64,000 bases of DNA. Source: Collinsella aerofaciens (GTDB lineage Bacteria; Actinomycetota; Coriobacteriia; Coriobacteriales; Coriobacteriaceae). A program made the translations under genes and the position numbers. The notes beneath the pieces were generated by a model, which worked only from the letters and a program-made list of their open reading frames with translations, had not been told where the DNA came from and did not search any database. The stretch lies in the NCBI RefSeq assembly GCF_015670795.1, contig NZ_JADPCJ010000001.1, forward strand, positions 144,710-208,709. The letters run 5' to 3'. Below are positions 61,552-64,000 of the stretch, one piece after another; positions within the stretch are counted from its first letter, which is position 1; every line of letters starts with the position of its first letter.

Positions 61552-63285
61552 ATGTCGCAAAACGATCGAACTCAACTGATTCCCGATCCGCAGCAGCCGA
61601 GCAGGCACACCGGCGGCGTTCAGTCGCCGCGTCCTATCGCGCCGAGCCACGGTCAGCAGCGTAGTGCAGCAAACGCTTCCCAACACCCGAACCAACAGCG
61701 ACAGCAGCGTCAACAACGTCAGCGGCGCCAGGCAAACGGCAATGCGCCCAAGCAGCCCCCCACGCACGCTCGAGGCGATCGCGGCCCCGCGCGCAAACCC
61801 GCCGAGAACAATAAGTCGGGCAAAAAGACGACGTTATTTGTCGTCCTGGGCCTAATCGTCATTGTCTATATAGTAGGCGTCGTAGCGTTTTCGCAGGTAG
61901 CCTACCCCAACACCACCATCGCCGGCGTCGACGTCTCGTTCTCCAACGCTTCGTCTGCCGCCACCAAGGTCAATTCGGCATGGAAGCACTATAAGCTCGC
62001 CGTGACAGGCGATGACTTTAGCTGGACCTATCAGCCCGAGTCCGATGAGCCCATCGTCGACGGCGAAGCTGCCGCAAAAGAAATCATCAGCCACAACGAA
62101 GCCTTTGTATGGCCGGTCCGCCTTGTGGAATCCTTAAGCGGCAAGGCCAATAAAACCGCTACCTCCAACGAAGTCGATCTTGATCAAGACGTCGACCTGT
62201 CCATGCTCTCCGATACCTTTGACCAAAAGAAGTTTGAGAAGGATCTGGGCGCCGCCATCGACGAGTTTAATGAGGGCCGTTCGGGCACGTTCGAGGCCAA
62301 TAGCTCCTATGACGAGCGCGCCGGCAAGTTTACCGTCGAGAAGGCGCGCTCCAACGAAAAACTCAACCGCGACCATGTCATTAAATATGCCGAGCTCGAG
62401 CTTGCCTCGCTGGCCGAGACCGTAGATCTTTCCAAGCTCGGCAACGATGCCTATGAGCCGCTCAATGGAACGCTGACCGATGATCAGATTCAGGCCGCAT
62501 GCGATGCCGCCAACAACTTCCTGGGCGTCAACGTGACCCTCAAGCTCAACGGCGAGGATGCCGGCAAGGTTGATGGCAGCTCCGTATTGCAGTGGATCAG
62601 CTTTGCCGATCCGGCCAACCCCACGCTCGATTCGTCGCAGATCAGCAGCTGGGCAGCCGAGCTCGCCAACGGCTTTAATACCGTGGGCTCTACTCGCTGG
62701 TGGACGCGCGCCGATGGCAAGCAGTGCGCCGTCGAAGGCGGTGACTTTGGTTGGTCCATCGACAGTAGCTCGCTCGCCAAGCAGGTCGAGGACGCCATTA
62801 ACAACAAACAGACCGGCGAAATCGAGATCAAGTACTCCCAGAAGGCCGACACCTTTACCGCAAAGGGAGAGCCCGACTGGAAGGCATACATCGATGTCGA
62901 TCTGTCCGAGCAGCACGCGCGCTACTACGACGAGAACGGCAATATCGTTTGGGAGGCCAACTTTATTTCCGGGAAACCGGGCGAAGACGCCACCCCCGAG
63001 GGCGTGTGGCAGATCAACAGCAACGACGGCGGCAGCACCCTGATCGGAGCCAAGGACCCCGAGACCGGTAAGCCCAAATACGAGAGCCCGGTGAGCTACT
63101 GGATGCCGTTCGAGGGCAATATGATCGGCTTCCACGACGCCACCTGGCAAAACGACAAGAGCTTCGATAATGCCGAGTCGTACAAGTGGTGCGGCAGCCA
63201 CGGTTGCATCAACCTGCGCCTGGCAGACGCCAAGGCACTTCACGACTGCATCAAAGTCGGCCTGTGCGTGGTTGTCCACTCGTAG
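61552..63285 (+). CDS. Membrane-anchored L,D-transpeptidase (YkuD)
   Basis: This 577-residue protein starts at ATG 61552, nine bases after AAGGAT. Residues 1-90 are a cytoplasmic Gln/Arg/Pro-rich region, then one membrane segment (LFVVLGLIVIVYIVGVVAF), two peptidoglycan-binding-like repeats (NTTIAGVDVSFSNAS onward) and a YkuD domain. The catalytic motif is WCGSHGCINLRLADAKAL near residue 551, with the active cysteine. It would form 3-3 peptidoglycan cross-links or attach proteins, working outside the membrane. Confidence 0.92.
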   Translation: MSQNDRTQLIPDPQQPSRHTGGVQSPRPIAPSHGQQRSAANASQHPNQQRQQRQQRQRRQANGNAPKQPPTHARGDRGPARKPAENNKSGKKTTLFVVLGLIVIVYIVGVVAFSQVAYPNTTIAGVDVSFSNASSAATKVNSAWKHYKLAVTGDDFSWTYQPESDEPIVDGEAAAKEIISHNEAFVWPVRLVESLSGKANKTATSNEVDLDQDVDLSMLSDTFDQKKFEKDLGAAIDEFNEGRSGTFEANSSYDERAGKFTVEKARSNEKLNRDHVIKYAELELASLAETVDLSKLGNDAYEPLNGTLTDDQIQAACDAANNFLGVNVTLKLNGEDAGKVDGSSVLQWISFADPANPTLDSSQISSWAAELANGFNTVGSTRWWTRADGKQCAVEGGDFGWSIDSSSLAKQVEDAINNKQTGEIEIKYSQKADTFTAKGEPDWKAYIDVDLSEQHARYYDENGNIVWEANFISGKPGEDATPEGVWQINSNDGGSTLIGAKDPETGKPKYESPVSYWMPFEGNMIGFHDATWQNDKSFDNAESYKWCGSHGCINLRLADAKALHDCIKVGLCVVVHS

Positions 63286-63417
63286 TGCAACGCGCACATT
63301 CCTACAACATGGAGCTGCTGCGACCAATCTAACAGTTCCGAAAGAAACCGTCTTATGCGCCCGCCTCAACCGGTGGGCGCATATACTTATCGAGGTACTT
63401 TCTATAAAGGAGACGCT

Positions 63418-64000
63418 ATGCCGAATGTCCCCACGACCACCCCGGGCCCGGATGATACCGAGCACACGCTCGAAGATGTCACCGAAACGATTCCTCTGAT
63501 TACAAACGTACATGCCGATAAGCAGAGCGGACGCGCGAACGATGCGACCGAGATTTCCGATGAAGAGGCATATGCCAAGCTCAAGGCAAAACGTGCCGAA
63601 CGTCGACGCAAAAAGCTCATCCGACGCGGCATTGCGGCCGGCGTCGTGGCCGCCATTGTGCTCATCGCCGTTGTCGTGACCTTAGCCATCAACGCACGGC
63701 CCGCAGGCAACAACGGGCCTGTGACCGACATGGTGACCGAGGGAACGTTTACCACAACGGTCGAGGCGAAAGGCCAGCTCAAACCCATTTCGTCCTCAGT
63801 GGTCTCCCCTTCTGTCGACGGTACGGTCGATTCGATCAACGTGCAGGCAGGCCAATCCGTCAACGAGGGCGACGTGCTTATGACCATTAAAAACGACGAG
63901 CTCGATCGCAACGTTGCCGAGGCGCAGCGTGCAGTTGCAGCCGCCCAGGAAGACCTCACCAACGCGCAGAAAGCCGCAGCTGCCGCATCGACGGACACGA
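63418..64000 (+). CDS. Membrane-fusion (HlyD/RND adaptor-like) protein, 5' part
   Basis: The gene starts at ATG 63418 behind AAAGGAGA and runs out of the window after 194 codons. An acidic cytoplasmic region and a basic stretch (KRAERRRKKLIRR) precede one membrane segment (AAGVVAAIVLIAVVVTLAI). The biotinyl/lipoyl-like half motif follows (GTVDSINVQAGQSVNEGDVL) and then the start of a coiled coil (AEAQRAVAAAQEDL). In Gram-positive bacteria such proteins work with MacB-type ABC transporters. Confidence 0.88.
   Translation, partial: MPNVPTTTPGPDDTEHTLEDVTETIPLITNVHADKQSGRANDATEISDEEAYAKLKAKRAERRRKKLIRRGIAAGVVAAIVLIAVVVTLAINARPAGNNGPVTDMVTEGTFTTTVEAKGQLKPISSSVVSPSVDGTVDSINVQAGQSVNEGDVLMTIKNDELDRNVAEAQRAVAAAQEDLTNAQKAAAAASTDT

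Noticed and set aside
1-64000. CRISPR array or rRNA operon
   Set aside because: No regularly spaced direct repeats and no conserved rRNA segments were seen on either strand.

Overview
The window looks like a chromosomal segment of a high-GC Gram-positive gut anaerobe of the class Coriobacteriia. Collinsella is my best guess, inferred from the gene set: a full GlgB/P/C/D/A glycogen operon with paired GlgC and GlgD, a GH13-GH77 debranching fusion, a single-chain Fe-S serine deaminase, an LPxTG protein and a YkuD transpeptidase. No rRNA gene, CRISPR array or intact transposase was seen.

Layout. (1) 1-8.3 kb is accessory DNA: the 5' part of a tRNA-Ala(GGC), a DUF559-like nuclease-fold protein, tRNA-Val(CAC), a DUF3825 protein, a DUF3990/XRE toxin-antitoxin pair with a tandem palindromic operator, an AbiE-like regulator/nucleotidyltransferase pair bounded by a 70-bp direct repeat, a nucleotidyltransferase remnant and an LPxTG surface protein. 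(2) 8.3-14.1 kb is a visibly AT-richer five-gene island, read leftward. Its core is an OLD-family ATPase-TOPRIM nuclease followed by a small UvrD-type helicase (Gabija-like), with three unassigned proteins around them. A strong hairpin terminator at 14.15 kb separates it from the next block. (3) 14.2-33.9 kb is a roughly 19.7-kb leftward exopolysaccharide/capsule operon. It begins with a LoaP-type NusG paralogue and a phosphoglycosyl transferase, continues through WecG/TagA, the UDP-L-FucNAc enzymes CapE-CapF-CapG, acetyltransferases, several glycosyltransferases, Wzy and Wzx, and ends with UDP-glucuronate synthesis and epimerisation. Three genes carry nine-G tracts and a fourth is frameshifted in a seven-G tract, so the glycan may be phase variable. 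(4) At 34.7 kb a second, complete tRNA-Ala(GGC) matches the one at the left edge, so blocks 1-3 lie between two copies of the same tRNA gene. (5) 34.9-50.2 kb holds thiamine pyrophosphokinase, a HAD phosphatase, the glycogen operon, the debranching fusion and a zinc-ribbon protein. GlgB and GlgA end in long Lys/Ala-rich tails. (6) 50.7-64 kb is housekeeping: rsmB, fmt, def, priA and gltX leftward; metK, sdaA, an L,D-transpeptidase and the start of a membrane-fusion protein rightward.

Intergenic DNA is rich in structure. Three 132-134-bp elements (316, 46249, 50401) have 13-14-bp terminal inverted repeats that differ in sequence between elements but match within each, around an invariant central 16-mer. 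Four other spacers hold perfect inverted repeats with 24-32-bp arms, and one has two copies of an AGTTGCGGTGAAATA hairpin.

How the parts work together: GlgC/GlgD make ADP-glucose, GlgA and GlgB build branched glycogen, and GlgP with the GH13-GH77 fusion break it down. The capsule genes supply nucleotide sugars, build the repeat unit on a lipid carrier, flip and polymerise it, with LoaP probably keeping RNA polymerase processive. The defence genes of blocks 1 and 2 sit next to the capsule, a common phage-facing arrangement. All functions are read from sequence motifs; nothing was searched or computed outside this reading.
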